Origin: Desulfosarcina widdelii
GTDB lineage: Bacteria > Desulfobacterota > Desulfobacteria > Desulfobacterales > Desulfosarcinaceae
NCBI RefSeq assembly: GCF_009688965.1
Contig: NZ_AP021875.1
Coordinates: 3,162,001-3,226,000 of the forward strand
Reading direction: 5' to 3'
Length of the DNA stretch: 64,000 bases
Part shown: positions 56,047-63,633 of the stretch, one piece after another
Layout: every line of letters begins with the position of its first letter
Position numbering within the stretch: the first letter of the stretch is position 1
Program-made: the position numbers and the translations under genes
Notes under the pieces: model-generated
What the model was told of the DNA's origin: nothing
Database searches by the model: none
The model's input: only the letters and a program-made list of their open reading frames with translations

Positions 56047-57161
56047 GCTTCGGATTTCTCTTCAAAGTTGTCGGTAGACGCCGCAGGCTGCCGGTTTTTC
56101 AGATGGGGCACCAGCAAATCCATTAAAGCATCGGCCCGGTCCCGCAGCACGTCGAAGGCCGGCAGCCCGGCCACGGTGTGGATGGCCTCGCAGACCGCCG
56201 GAATCCGGTCGGCGTCCAAGTTCTCATGGTTCACGGTAACGGCCACCACGGGCTTGCCCGAAAGAATCTCGACGGCTTCGATCTGTCGGGACAGCGGCTG
56301 GATGGGATATCCGGGAAAGCCGTCGTAGTCTTTTCTGGCCGGGGCATGCTGCAGGAGCACCAGGTCCGGACGTCCGGCTGCCAGGATCTCGAACCCGCCC
56401 GGATAGGCAGGGTTCATCAGGCTGCCCTGCCCTTCGATGATGATGACATCGGGATGCTGCTCGTTCCAGGCGGACCAAACGGCATGCTCGATCTCCCCGG
56501 AGACGAAGTCGTTGACCAGCGAATCCATGATCATGCTGTAGCGGGCGCCCTGCATCCAGGCGGTCTGCCCGGTGCCGATCATTTCGGCCTTGTAGCCCAA
56601 CCGTTCGAAGGCCTGCACCAAAAGCCAGGCCGTGGTGCGCTTGCCCACGGCCGAGTCGGTGCCCAGCACGGCGATCTTCAGGGCCGCTACCGATTCGATC
56701 TTTCCCGAAAAGAAATGCAGTTGGCTGCGGTCGGGCGGTTTGCGGATGTCCCGCAGGATAACCCCGTTTCGCTCGGCGTGCATCGCGATCTCCTCATCCT
56801 CGGAGAGAAAATCGTGCAGGCCGCAATCCACGTTGAGTTTGTGGCCGATGGCCGCGATCACGTCCCGACGGGCCTGGCTGCCCAGGCGCCCTCCGTCGGG
56901 AGCGATGCCGATCACCAGATGGGTGGCCGGTGTGCCGGCCTGGCGGCCCAGCGTCAGGGCGTCCTCGATGGACGCGGTAACGGGGATGCCGTTGGCCTTT
57001 CCGTCGATCACTTCGCCGGCATCCTGCCCGGCATAACGCGAGTCCACCACGGCAAGGACGCGGTACCGCCGGGTAAAGCGGACCAGGCCGTGGGCGGTTT
57101 TGCCGTTTAAGGTGTTGTAGGCGCCTTCACAGTAGACAATGGCATTTGCTTCGGGTGTCAT
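56043..57161 (-). CDS. DUF1611/DgcN-type P-loop N-acetyltransferase
   Basis: 372 aa. DUF1611: N-terminal Rossmann-like part (1-150) and a P-loop-like C-terminal part with GTDSAVGKRTTA (about 168-180) and IEGQGSLMNP. The family member DgcN N-acetylates D-glutamate, feeding DgcA racemase. Here an enolase-superfamily gene lies two genes on. Both ends overlap neighbours by four bases (ATGA), so coupling is tight. Another DUF1611 activity (e.g. on other D-amino acids) cannot be excluded. Confidence 0.85.
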   Translation of the reverse strand: MTPEANAIVYCEGAYNTLNGKTAHGLVRFTRRYRVLAVVDSRYAGQDAGEVIDGKANGIPVTASIEDALTLGRQAGTPATHLVIGIAPDGGRLGSQARRDVIAAIGHKLNVDCGLHDFLSEDEEIAMHAERNGVILRDIRKPPDRSQLHFFSGKIESVAALKIAVLGTDSAVGKRTTAWLLVQAFERLGYKAEMIGTGQTAWMQGARYSMIMDSLVNDFVSGEIEHAVWSAWNEQHPDVIIIEGQGSLMNPAYPGGFEILAAGRPDLVLLQHAPARKDYDGFPGYPIQPLSRQIEAVEILSGKPVVAVTVNHENLDADRIPAVCEAIHTVAGLPAFDVLRDRADALMDLLVPHLKNRQPAASTDNFEEKSEA

Positions 57162-58255
57162 GATTTCCTCCCGGTCAGAACAACCACGTAACGGTCGTTG
57201 GGCAAAGGTTCGATTTTGTGGCGTTCGATCAGCGCGATCAAACCGGCCGTGGAAGCCGGCAGCACGTCCAGTCCCTCTTTTTCGCGGATCAGGCGAGAGT
57301 AGCTGCGCATGTTTTTATCGGAGGCATCGCCGGCCCACCCGTTGGTCTCCCGCAAGGCCCGCAGGGCGATGTTGCCGTCGATGGCATGCCAGTTGATCAG
57401 CGGTTCGTTCACCCGGGTCTCCCGGATTTTCTCCGGCACCAGATCTTCACAGGTGGGCCGGTTCTTCAAGGCCGCCTGGATGATGGGATTCTTCTTGAAC
57501 GAAGAGCCGGCCACCATGCGCGGCATGCGCGACGTCTTGCCGCGTCGGTAGAGGCTGGCAAAGCCTTTGAACACGCCAGCGAAGGTGGTGCCGTTGGACA
57601 CCGGAACGGCCACTGCCGCGGGCGCATCGCCCAATTCGTCGTAAATTTCATAGGAAATGCCACCGTAAGCGCCGAGCTGCATGGTCGTGTTGCCGCCACC
57701 GGGATTGGCATCGTACCATTCCTCCTGCTCGGCCCGCCGGCTCGACGCGATTACCGCCCCTTCGTAGTCTCCCTCCACCCGGACGATTTGGGCCCCCAGG
57801 GCCTCCATCTCCCCGATGCGCCGGGTGTGATAGTTGCCCGGAATAAAAATCACACAGCGAATGCCGGCCAGCGAAGCGGCCAGGGCCTGGGCCACGCCGA
57901 AGTTGCCGCAGGTGGCCACCGTGATGGCGTCGAACCCGCGCCGCAGGGCATCCATGGCCTGGGCGAATGCCACCCTGTCCTTCTGGGTACCGGTGGGATT
58001 GCCCCCTTCGAACTTCAGGAAAATCTGGCGCAGACCGGTCTCCCGTTCGATGTTGCGGGCCCGAATGAAGGCCGTGTCGCCCACTTCGGAGTCGATGATA
58101 TCTTCGTAGGCTTCCAGGCGCTCCTCGATGGGTTTGGAGAGATCGGCACTGATCTTCCGCTGTGGGTTGACATCCTGCTGGATCTGCTGAAGCGCGCCGG
58201 AAGCGCCGTCCAACAACTCGAAGGGCTGGGTGAACTGGTTGTTTTCTGTGGGCAT
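57158..58255 (-). CDS. PLP-dependent fold-type II enzyme (threonine synthase/serine dehydratase-like)
   Basis: 365 aa. The PLP-binding lysine K92 in NPTGTQKDRVAF and the phosphate-binding Gly-rich loop around VPVSNGTTFAG are typical of fold type II. The sequence is closest in look to threonine synthase-like proteins, but these cannot be told apart from beta-eliminating lyases by eye. First gene of the cluster, with AGGAGG 12 bases before the ATG. Its stop overlaps the DUF1611 start. Likely it makes or cleaves an amino acid linked to the pathway's substrate. Confidence 0.85.
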   Translation of the reverse strand: MPTENNQFTQPFELLDGASGALQQIQQDVNPQRKISADLSKPIEERLEAYEDIIDSEVGDTAFIRARNIERETGLRQIFLKFEGGNPTGTQKDRVAFAQAMDALRRGFDAITVATCGNFGVAQALAASLAGIRCVIFIPGNYHTRRIGEMEALGAQIVRVEGDYEGAVIASSRRAEQEEWYDANPGGGNTTMQLGAYGGISYEIYDELGDAPAAVAVPVSNGTTFAGVFKGFASLYRRGKTSRMPRMVAGSSFKKNPIIQAALKNRPTCEDLVPEKIRETRVNEPLINWHAIDGNIALRALRETNGWAGDASDKNMRSYSRLIREKEGLDVLPASTAGLIALIERHKIEPLPNDRYVVVLTGRKS

Positions 58256-58528
58256 GGTTTCTATGGCCTCCTATCTAAAAACGACGCGTTATGCGCTGTT
58301 CACCAAACGGAGTGGGCGATAGCAATATTTGTGACAAACGCGGAACTTGAATTCTTTTTTTTGAATATCAGGGCCGACACCTCGATAAAATCCGGCACCC
58401 ACACACCGTTTTTAACGGTGAAGCGTCACGGCATCCGGTCAATACCAGCCCGACTGGTTGCCATTGGCCTGTCTTCAGCTCCGTGTACAAATTTTTCGAT
58501 TTTTCAGGAAATCGATTGAAATTTTACT

Positions 58529-58573
58529 TTCCGAAAGCGGAACTCTCCATGGAAAACGGAACCTTCAGTTCCG
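58529..58573. promoter_or_regulatory. Paired inverted repeats, candidate sigma-54 activator sites
   Basis: TTCCG-AAAG-CGGAA (58529-58542) and CGGAAC-CTTCA-GTTCCG (58557-58573), both perfect, about 190-235 bases upstream of the -24/-12 site at 58764. The second has the 17-base (C/A)GGAA-N7-TTCCG form that recurs at 61198 and 62922. The 13-mer TCCGAAAGCGGAA of the first recurs at 61220. The rest of 58256-58851 holds no gene; its right part is AT-rich. Confidence 0.65.
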
Positions 58574-58763
58574 ATTGGGGAAATATCGTACCCGTCGGTG
58601 CCGAAATTGTTTTATTGGCAACCATAACAGATTGTTAGCGACTTTTTAGTGGATAGAAAGGAGCTATTTCAGGAATCGGACCGACACCCGGCACACATTA
58701 AATTTGGGTACAGATTCTTATAAAAATGTAAATATATCTTTACAAATTAATTAATTATACACT

Positions 58764-58779
58764 TGGCCCGAACATTGCT
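58764..58779 (+). promoter_or_regulatory. Near-consensus sigma-54 (-24/-12) promoter
   Basis: TGGCCCGAACATTGCT matches TGGCACG-N4-TTGCW at 11 of 12 positions, with GG (58765-58766) and GC (58777-58778) ten bases apart. Transcription would start near 58790, 62 bases before the OB-fold gene at 58852. Confidence 0.88.
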
Positions 58780-58851
58780 CAACACGGATTGCCTGACAAT
58801 CGGAAACATCGCAGGCAATTCTCTTAAAAAGCCTAACAAAGGAGAGGACCA

Positions 58852-59139
58852 ATGGAAAGAAGGAAAATTAACGTCGTTGCGGGGTTGATCGTCATGGTTA
58901 TGCTGCTCATCCTGCCCCTTGCTGCGGTGGCCGGATCCACCACCATCGAGGGTGAAGTCAACGACAGCTATCAAATTGTAGCCAGCGACGGCCAGGTGTA
59001 CGAGGTGACCGACACCACTGAGGGCAACGATCTGGTTGAGAATCACATCGGAGAAAAAGTCAAAGTGACCGGAACCGTCGAGCAGGACGGTGACGTAAAG
59101 GTCATTACCATCACCACGTTCCAGGTCATAGCCGAATAA
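58852..59139 (+). CDS. Secreted small OB-fold protein
   Basis: 95 aa with a signal peptide (cut near AVAG-S). The mature 68 residues are five beta strands in OB order: TTIEGEV, YQIVASDGQVYEV, a short turn, GEKVKVTGTV, VKVITITTFQVI. It is similar in layout to the cytoplasmic OB-like proteins at 59196 and 8378 but exported. AAAGGAGAGG precedes the ATG. It is the first gene behind the strongest sigma-54 promoter of the window. Function is unknown; periplasmic BOF proteins bind small molecules or modulate envelope proteins. Confidence 0.85.
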   Translation: MERRKINVVAGLIVMVMLLILPLAAVAGSTTIEGEVNDSYQIVASDGQVYEVTDTTEGNDLVENHIGEKVKVTGTVEQDGDVKVITITTFQVIAE

Positions 59140-59146
59140 ACTGTGG

Positions 59147-59174
59147 GGGACCCGGACAGATCTGTCCGGGTCCC
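59147..59174 (+). other. 28-bp perfect palindrome between the two OB-fold genes
   Basis: GGGACCCGGACAGA at 59147-59160 is followed without gap by its exact complement at 59161-59174, eight bases after the stop of the secreted OB protein. As RNA it gives a strong GC-rich hairpin without T-run. It probably stabilises the upstream mRNA or partly stops transcription, giving more secreted OB protein than downstream products. Confidence 0.7.
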
Positions 59175-59195
59175 TGCACGCGATCCGGAGCGTCC

Positions 59196-59459
59196 ATGAA
59201 GAAACCAATCATAGCATCCACCCGGACTCTTGTCGGGGTGATCACACCCTTTGCGTGGGATGAGAACGACCGGGTCACCGAAGTCTCCCTGTCGGCCACC
59301 GACGATGAGGAGTACATCATCGAAAACGGCCAACGTTTTCTGGAACTGGTTCAAAAACCGATCCGGGCGACCGGTATCATTAAAAGCGGTAAAAAATTTC
59401 ACCGGGCGATCAATATTAAAAAATTCGAGATGCTGGAGCACACCTACATGGCAAAATAG
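59196..59459 (+). CDS. Small OB-like protein, paralogue of 8378-8644
   Basis: 87 aa, no signal peptide. Strand pattern LVGVITPFAW, NDRVTEVSL, EYII, LELVQKPIRATGII, NIKKFEML parallels the 8378 protein with identical spacing, W and L-V positions included. GGAG precedes the ATG by five bases. It lies 56 bases after the secreted OB gene and 98 before the DksA-like gene, inside the second sigma-54 module. Function is unknown. Confidence 0.75.
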   Translation: MKKPIIASTRTLVGVITPFAWDENDRVTEVSLSATDDEEYIIENGQRFLELVQKPIRATGIIKSGKKFHRAINIKKFEMLEHTYMAK

Positions 59460-59557
59460 CCTGCCGGATCGCCGATAGCATTGACTCCCAGGCAGGCGCC
59501 GCACAGATAACAGCCCGGCATGTTAACGAATTTTCACTTCAAATCGAACAGGTTATC

Positions 59558-59920
59558 ATGAAAGAGGAAGATCTCGAATATTTTCGTCAGTTGCTCGAAA
59601 CCGAGTTGGCGTTTCTGCTGGACAAGGCGGGAACGACCGTCCTGGAATTGCTGGAAACTTCCTCGGACGGCGAACCGGACCCGCTGGACCGGGCCACCAT
59701 CGACGATTCCCGCAGCGGGATCTATCGGATCCGAAGCCGGGAGAGTCGTTTAATCAAAAAGATACGGTCGCGCCTGGCGGCCATCGAAGACGGCACCTAC
59801 GGCATCTGCGAAGATTGCGAGGAACCTATCTCCATCAAGCGACTGAAAGCCCGGCCGGTGACCAGCTATTGCATCGCCTGCAAAAGTCGCCGTGAAGCCT
59901 ATGAGAAAGCCTTGGGGTAG
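59558..59920 (+). CDS. dksA: DksA/TraR-family zinc-finger protein
   Basis: 120 aa. Coiled-coil N-terminal part (1-75) with Asp residues near the tip (PDPLDRATIDD), then a four-Cys zinc finger C84-x2-C87-x17-C105-x2-C108. DksA binds in the RNA polymerase secondary channel and acts with ppGpp in starvation. A length of 120 is normal for deltaproteobacterial members. Its place behind a sigma-54 promoter suggests stress-tuned transcription, though it may have its own promoter. Confidence 0.92.
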   Translation: MKEEDLEYFRQLLETELAFLLDKAGTTVLELLETSSDGEPDPLDRATIDDSRSGIYRIRSRESRLIKKIRSRLAAIEDGTYGICEDCEEPISIKRLKARPVTSYCIACKSRREAYEKALG

Positions 59921-60047
59921 ACGCACCGAAGTTCTTTGTTCAAAGCGTCTTCATCCTGAATTATAGCGTTTGCGAAAAAACCCGAATCCAATGGCCAAAC
60001 GGTACCGGCATTCCCACTGCCCACCCATAGGAAAGGGCTCACAACCC

Positions 60048-61193
60048 ATGGCCGGCATGTCTAACAGAATCGTTGCCTACGACCATGCACGCGCCTTGGC
60101 CGTTGTCGGCATGATTTTCGTAAACACCTATAAAATCATGGACATCAACCGCTTCAAGCCCTGGTGGTTGGACACCCTCGTCCGTTTGGCTACCGGTCGG
60201 GCGGCCGTGCTTTTCGTCATGCTTGCCGGAGCGGGCATTGTGCTGGCCTATGACCGGGCTTCCGACAACGAAAAACCGTTGGTCCGGAAGCGCATGATCG
60301 CTCGTGCGTCATGGCTATGGCTATCTGGCATGCTGCTGACGATGGTTTGGAATGCGGACATTTTGCATTTCTACACGGCTTATATCCTGTTCGGTGTCCT
60401 ACTGCTGGACCGTTGCACCGCCCGATTGAAAAAACTCCTTGCGATCATGGCAACCGTTTCCATGATCGTTTGCGCCCTGGTCACTTACGATTTTGAGGGG
60501 GGACAGATTCTGGAAGAGGTTTTCGACTCCGGGCTGTCGAGCCTTGTCGTCGATTATTTATTCTTCAGTACTTTTTACCCGGTTTTCCCCTGGTTCTGCT
60601 TCTTTTTATTGGGCATGCTGATCGGGCGTTTGGAGCGGTCTCCGAATCGATTGCGGTTTCGCTTCATTTTTGCCGCAAGCAGTGTTTGCTTCGTCGGCAT
60701 CGAACTTTTTTCCGCACTGCTAAATGCCGAAACCATTGCCGGGCGGTGGGTGGATATCGAGCTACCCTTGTGGCGGGCGTTCAGCCTGTCGGAAGCCTTT
60801 CCTGCCGGTCCGCTGTTCGTTTTCTCCGCCGGCGCCTCTGGTCTGGCGGTGATTTCGCTTTTGCGGTACCTGCCGGAACGAAAACCGCTCTGGGGGGCTT
60901 TTACGCCACTGGCCGCCTTCGGTCGTCTCTCTTTGACGTTTTACATCGCCCACATCCTCATCGGCCACGTCTTCCGCCGATGGATTGGAAACCCGCACGC
61001 CATTGTCTCCAACGGCCAGGCGATTTTCTTTTCAACGGGTTTTATCCTTGCCGGCATGGTGTTCGCCATTGTCTGGACGCGGCATTTCAAGCGCGGCCCC
61101 CTGGAAATGGTATTGGATGCGCTGTCGCGTCTGTTCCTGAAAAGCCGGGACGCATCGCTGCGGCACCCGCCTGAAGCATTGTCGGGTGGATGA
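60048..61193 (+). CDS. DUF418/YeiB-like polytopic membrane protein
   Basis: About 381 aa, about ten membrane helices. N-terminal AYDHARALAVVGMIFVNTYK and C-terminal FGRLSLTFYIAHILIGH motifs mark the acyltransferase-like DUF1624/DUF418 group (YeiB, HGSNAT-related), whose activity is mostly unknown. The frame is open to a TTG at 59970; ATGs at 60048 and 60057 are the best starts. It probably modifies a cell-envelope component under stress. It lies between the DksA-like gene and the second activator. Confidence 0.78.
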   Translation: MAGMSNRIVAYDHARALAVVGMIFVNTYKIMDINRFKPWWLDTLVRLATGRAAVLFVMLAGAGIVLAYDRASDNEKPLVRKRMIARASWLWLSGMLLTMVWNADILHFYTAYILFGVLLLDRCTARLKKLLAIMATVSMIVCALVTYDFEGGQILEEVFDSGLSSLVVDYLFFSTFYPVFPWFCFFLLGMLIGRLERSPNRLRFRFIFAASSVCFVGIELFSALLNAETIAGRWVDIELPLWRAFSLSEAFPAGPLFVFSAGASGLAVISLLRYLPERKPLWGAFTPLAAFGRLSLTFYIAHILIGHVFRRWIGNPHAIVSNGQAIFFSTGFILAGMVFAIVWTRHFKRGPLEMVLDALSRLFLKSRDASLRHPPEALSGG

Positions 61194-61197
61194 AAAA

Positions 61198-61232
61198 AGG
61201 AACTGTCGGTTCCGGTTTATCCGAAAGCGGAA
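61198..61232. promoter_or_regulatory. Inverted repeats upstream of the second activator gene
   Basis: AGGAAC-TGTCG-GTTCCG (61198-61214; inner five bases of each arm perfect) and TCCG-AAAG-CGGA (61220-61231, within the 13-mer shared exactly with 58530-58542). They sit about 225-260 bases before the ATG at 61457. This is the same pair as at 58529-58573, in reverse order, and suggests autoregulation. No -24/-12 site was found in 61233-61456. Confidence 0.6.
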
Positions 61233-61456
61233 TCGAGCATTCTCATTTTGGGTCCGGAACCGCTGCGACATTCAAGGATTTCGCCACCACCCTTCTTTTC
61301 CGATCCCAACCCGTCGACTTCTCACTTTAGACTTGTTTTTACCCCACTGATGTGACAAATCCCGGACAAGTTGCCGGTAAAAATCGACCTGGGGTCTGCC
61401 CAATGGCCGGGCAATTCCCGGAAGCACGGCCAATTATATAATTTTACTGTCGATTC

Positions 61457-62890
61457 ATGAACACCATTCTTCTATTTACGCAAAACCTGCATACACGCGA
61501 TACCATCCGAAGCGCCGTGGCTTCTAACAGCCGCGTCCAGGCGGTCTCGGAACCGCACCAATTTTGGGAAAGTCTTCAATCAATCGCCTGCGACTGCCTT
61601 TTCATCGACCTGGCCGCACTGGAAAAATTGTCGACCGAAGAAGAAGCACGGGAGCCGCACCCATCGGCCGTGATCGAGCGCATCAAACGGCTGCGCCCCA
61701 TGATGGGCATTGTCGTGATCGCCGCCAACGCCGACGTTCGCAAGGCCGTGGCCTACATGAAGCACGGCGCCAGCACCTATATCACCGAGCCGGTCGATGT
61801 CGACGAGATGCGCCTGGTGCTCGACGAAATTCAGCGCGAATGGCGCCAGCAGTGCGAACTGGCTTACCTGCGTGAGCGCCTGTGGCAGGGAGACACCATC
61901 GATCATGTCCAGACCGTCAGTCCTTTGATGAAAAAAGTGACCGAAAACGTAAGGTCCGTCGCCCCGACCAAAGCCACCGTGCTGCTGCTGGGGGAAACTG
62001 GAACGGGGAAAAGTTTCACCGCCAAAATGATTCACCGGTACAGCAACCGCAAGGATGGCCCCTTTATCAGCGTTCATTGCGGGGCGATCCCGGACACCTT
62101 GATCGAGAGCGAACTTTTCGGGCATGAAAAAGGGGCCTTTACCGGCGCACACCGCCGCAAGTCGGGAAAGTTCGAAATGGCCTCCAGCGGTACGATTTTC
62201 CTGGACGAAATCGGCACCGTGACCCCATCGGCGCAGGTCAAGCTGCTGACCGTTCTACAGGAGGGCATCTACCAGCGTGTGGGCGGGGAAACCAATCTGA
62301 AGGCCGATGTGCGCGTGATTGCCGCTTCCAACGGCGATCTGAAGCAGATGTGCGTCGATGGGCTCTTCAGAAAAGACCTCTATTACCGGCTCAACGTATT
62401 TCCAATCACGATTCCCCAGCTTTTTGAACGCCGGGAGGACATTCCGCTGTTCGTGGACTTTTTCGTTAATAAATTCAACCAATTCAATGCAAAGAATATT
62501 CAGGGCGTCCACCCCGACGTCATGCATGCCCTGATGCAGTACGACTGGCCGGGCAACCTCCGGGAACTGGAAAACCTGCTGGAACGTGCCCATATCCTGG
62601 AGACGACCGGTCAACTCACCCCGGAAAGCTTTCCGTCGGAACTCTTCGAACGGATGGAGCCGGTGACAGAAATTGCCATCGACACCAGCGAAACCCTGGC
62701 CGCCGTAAGGAGCAAAGCGCTGGCCGAGACGGAGCGCCGCTACCTGAAACAACTGCTGTTGCGCAACAACGGCAGGATCAACGCATCGGCAGGCGAGGCC
62801 GGCATCAGCACAAGGCAGTTGAACAAGCTGATGCACAAATACCAACTGGAAAAAAACGCCTTTAAAACCAGCGCTTCTCCTACGAAATGA
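61457..62890 (+). CDS. Sigma-54-dependent activator with degenerate receiver domain, paralogue of 8779-10173
   Basis: 477 aa. Receiver-like 1-120, AAA+ about 155-385, Fis-type helix-turn-helix about 425-465. Walker A GETGTGKS (179-186) and GAFTGA (226-231) are intact, so it can remodel sigma-54 polymerase. The receiver has no acidic pair at the strand-1 end (LLFTQN), keeps D51, and has Glu111 where lysine is required. It should not be switched by normal phosphotransfer. No kinase gene is adjacent. The AAA+ parts of the two paralogues are highly alike (VHCGAIPDTLIESELFGHEK is identical). Confidence 0.9.
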   Translation: MNTILLFTQNLHTRDTIRSAVASNSRVQAVSEPHQFWESLQSIACDCLFIDLAALEKLSTEEEAREPHPSAVIERIKRLRPMMGIVVIAANADVRKAVAYMKHGASTYITEPVDVDEMRLVLDEIQREWRQQCELAYLRERLWQGDTIDHVQTVSPLMKKVTENVRSVAPTKATVLLLGETGTGKSFTAKMIHRYSNRKDGPFISVHCGAIPDTLIESELFGHEKGAFTGAHRRKSGKFEMASSGTIFLDEIGTVTPSAQVKLLTVLQEGIYQRVGGETNLKADVRVIAASNGDLKQMCVDGLFRKDLYYRLNVFPITIPQLFERREDIPLFVDFFVNKFNQFNAKNIQGVHPDVMHALMQYDWPGNLRELENLLERAHILETTGQLTPESFPSELFERMEPVTEIAIDTSETLAAVRSKALAETERRYLKQLLLRNNGRINASAGEAGISTRQLNKLMHKYQLEKNAFKTSASPTK

Positions 62891-62921
62891 TCCGGACTTT
62901 CCTTTAGCCTCCCGGCGTAAA

Positions 62922-62938
62922 CGGAATGAAAGGTTCCG
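62922..62938. promoter_or_regulatory. Third (C/A)GGAA-N7-TTCCG site
   Basis: CGGAATGAAAGGTTCCG, with 5-bp perfect arms at the same spacing as the sites at 58557 and 61198. It lies 32 bases after the activator gene and 351 before the gene at 63289. A poor -24/-12-like sequence (GG but not GC at -12) is at 63185-63200. It may be a site for regulation of 63289. Confidence 0.45.
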
Positions 62939-63052
62939 ATTCGTCTGTTTTTTGCCGGTCCTCTTTTCTTTGGCCCAGATCGGCTCACCGACGGTAGCAA
63001 CTTACCAACGCCTTGATGGGTTCTCAAAAAGTCGAACTTGGTCCATGGATAC

Positions 63053-63116
63053 CATTCCCGCGCAGGCAGAAATCCATTTTTTCAAATAGTTAGGAATTTC
63101 TACCTGCGCGGGAATG
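63053..63116. repeat. Palindromic REP-like repeat
   Basis: CATTCCCGCGCAGGCAGAAA begins at 63053 and its inverted copy ends at 63116; the 21-base arms match at 20 of 21 positions around a 22-base loop (63074-63095). It is a typical dispersed palindrome and may end transcription of the activator gene. The remaining 62891-63288 contains the 62922 site and nothing else I can name. Confidence 0.75.
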
Positions 63117-63288
63117 ACATGGCTGGTGAATTCTTTCGAAAATGTCAAACATGAGTTCACGATTCTTAAAGACGCCGTCAAACTTGGTATGGTTTTTGGT
63201 TATCGGTGATATCGGCGCATTTCCCACCGGACGAGTAAAACCGGATGGATGCGGCCCAGGACGAATAACGACGAAAGGATATCCACCA

Positions 63289-63633
63289 ATGAACTGGAAA
63301 TTCTGGAAAAAAACACCCGACCAAAACGGCGGCACGGCCGCCCACCCCCCCAGATCCGCCAGGCCGAAGGATCTGCCCGAAGTAGTGGGCCGCAAGATGG
63401 TCGTCTCCCTGAAGATGGATCCCGATGAGGTTTGGGCGCTCAAATGTGTGAGCCGTCCTTTGGAAGGCCGCAAAAAGCAATACGAATTCAGGATATTCAG
63501 CCCCAACAAGGCCATTACTTCCGGTGTTGCCGTCAAGGACTGGTCTTCTCTCGAGGATCGACCCGACCTGATTATGTACAGTGGACAATACAACAAGGAA
63601 ACCGGCAGCGTCGATTTTTCAGAAAATTCATGA
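63289..63633 (+). CDS. Conserved hypothetical protein
   Basis: 114 aa, soluble. N-terminal basic and Pro-rich segment (WKFWKKTPDQN) followed by a compact domain with strands KMVVSLKMD and KKQYEFRIFS and a C-terminal LIMYSGQYN. I do not recognise the family. AAAGGA lies 11 bases before the ATG at 63289; the open frame back to 63142 is not supported. It follows the second sigma-54 module on the same strand. Confidence 0.65.
   Translation: MNWKFWKKTPDQNGGTAAHPPRSARPKDLPEVVGRKMVVSLKMDPDEVWALKCVSRPLEGRKKQYEFRIFSPNKAITSGVAVKDWSSLEDRPDLIMYSGQYNKETGSVDFSENS

Noticed and set aside
53842..56328. 828-codon open frame on the plus strand opposite the MurL-creatininase gene
   Set aside because: Antisense shadow of a GC-rich gene; no ribosome site, Gly/Arg/His-rich random composition, and the opposite strand shows complete enzyme motifs.
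57218..58519. 433-codon plus-strand frame opposite the PLP enzyme
   Set aside because: Shadow frame; the minus strand shows PLP-enzyme motifs and ATGA coupling.
63185..63200. Third sigma-54 promoter before the gene at 63289
   Set aside because: TGGTATGGTTTTTGGT matches 9 of 12 positions but lacks the nearly invariant C of the -12 GC.
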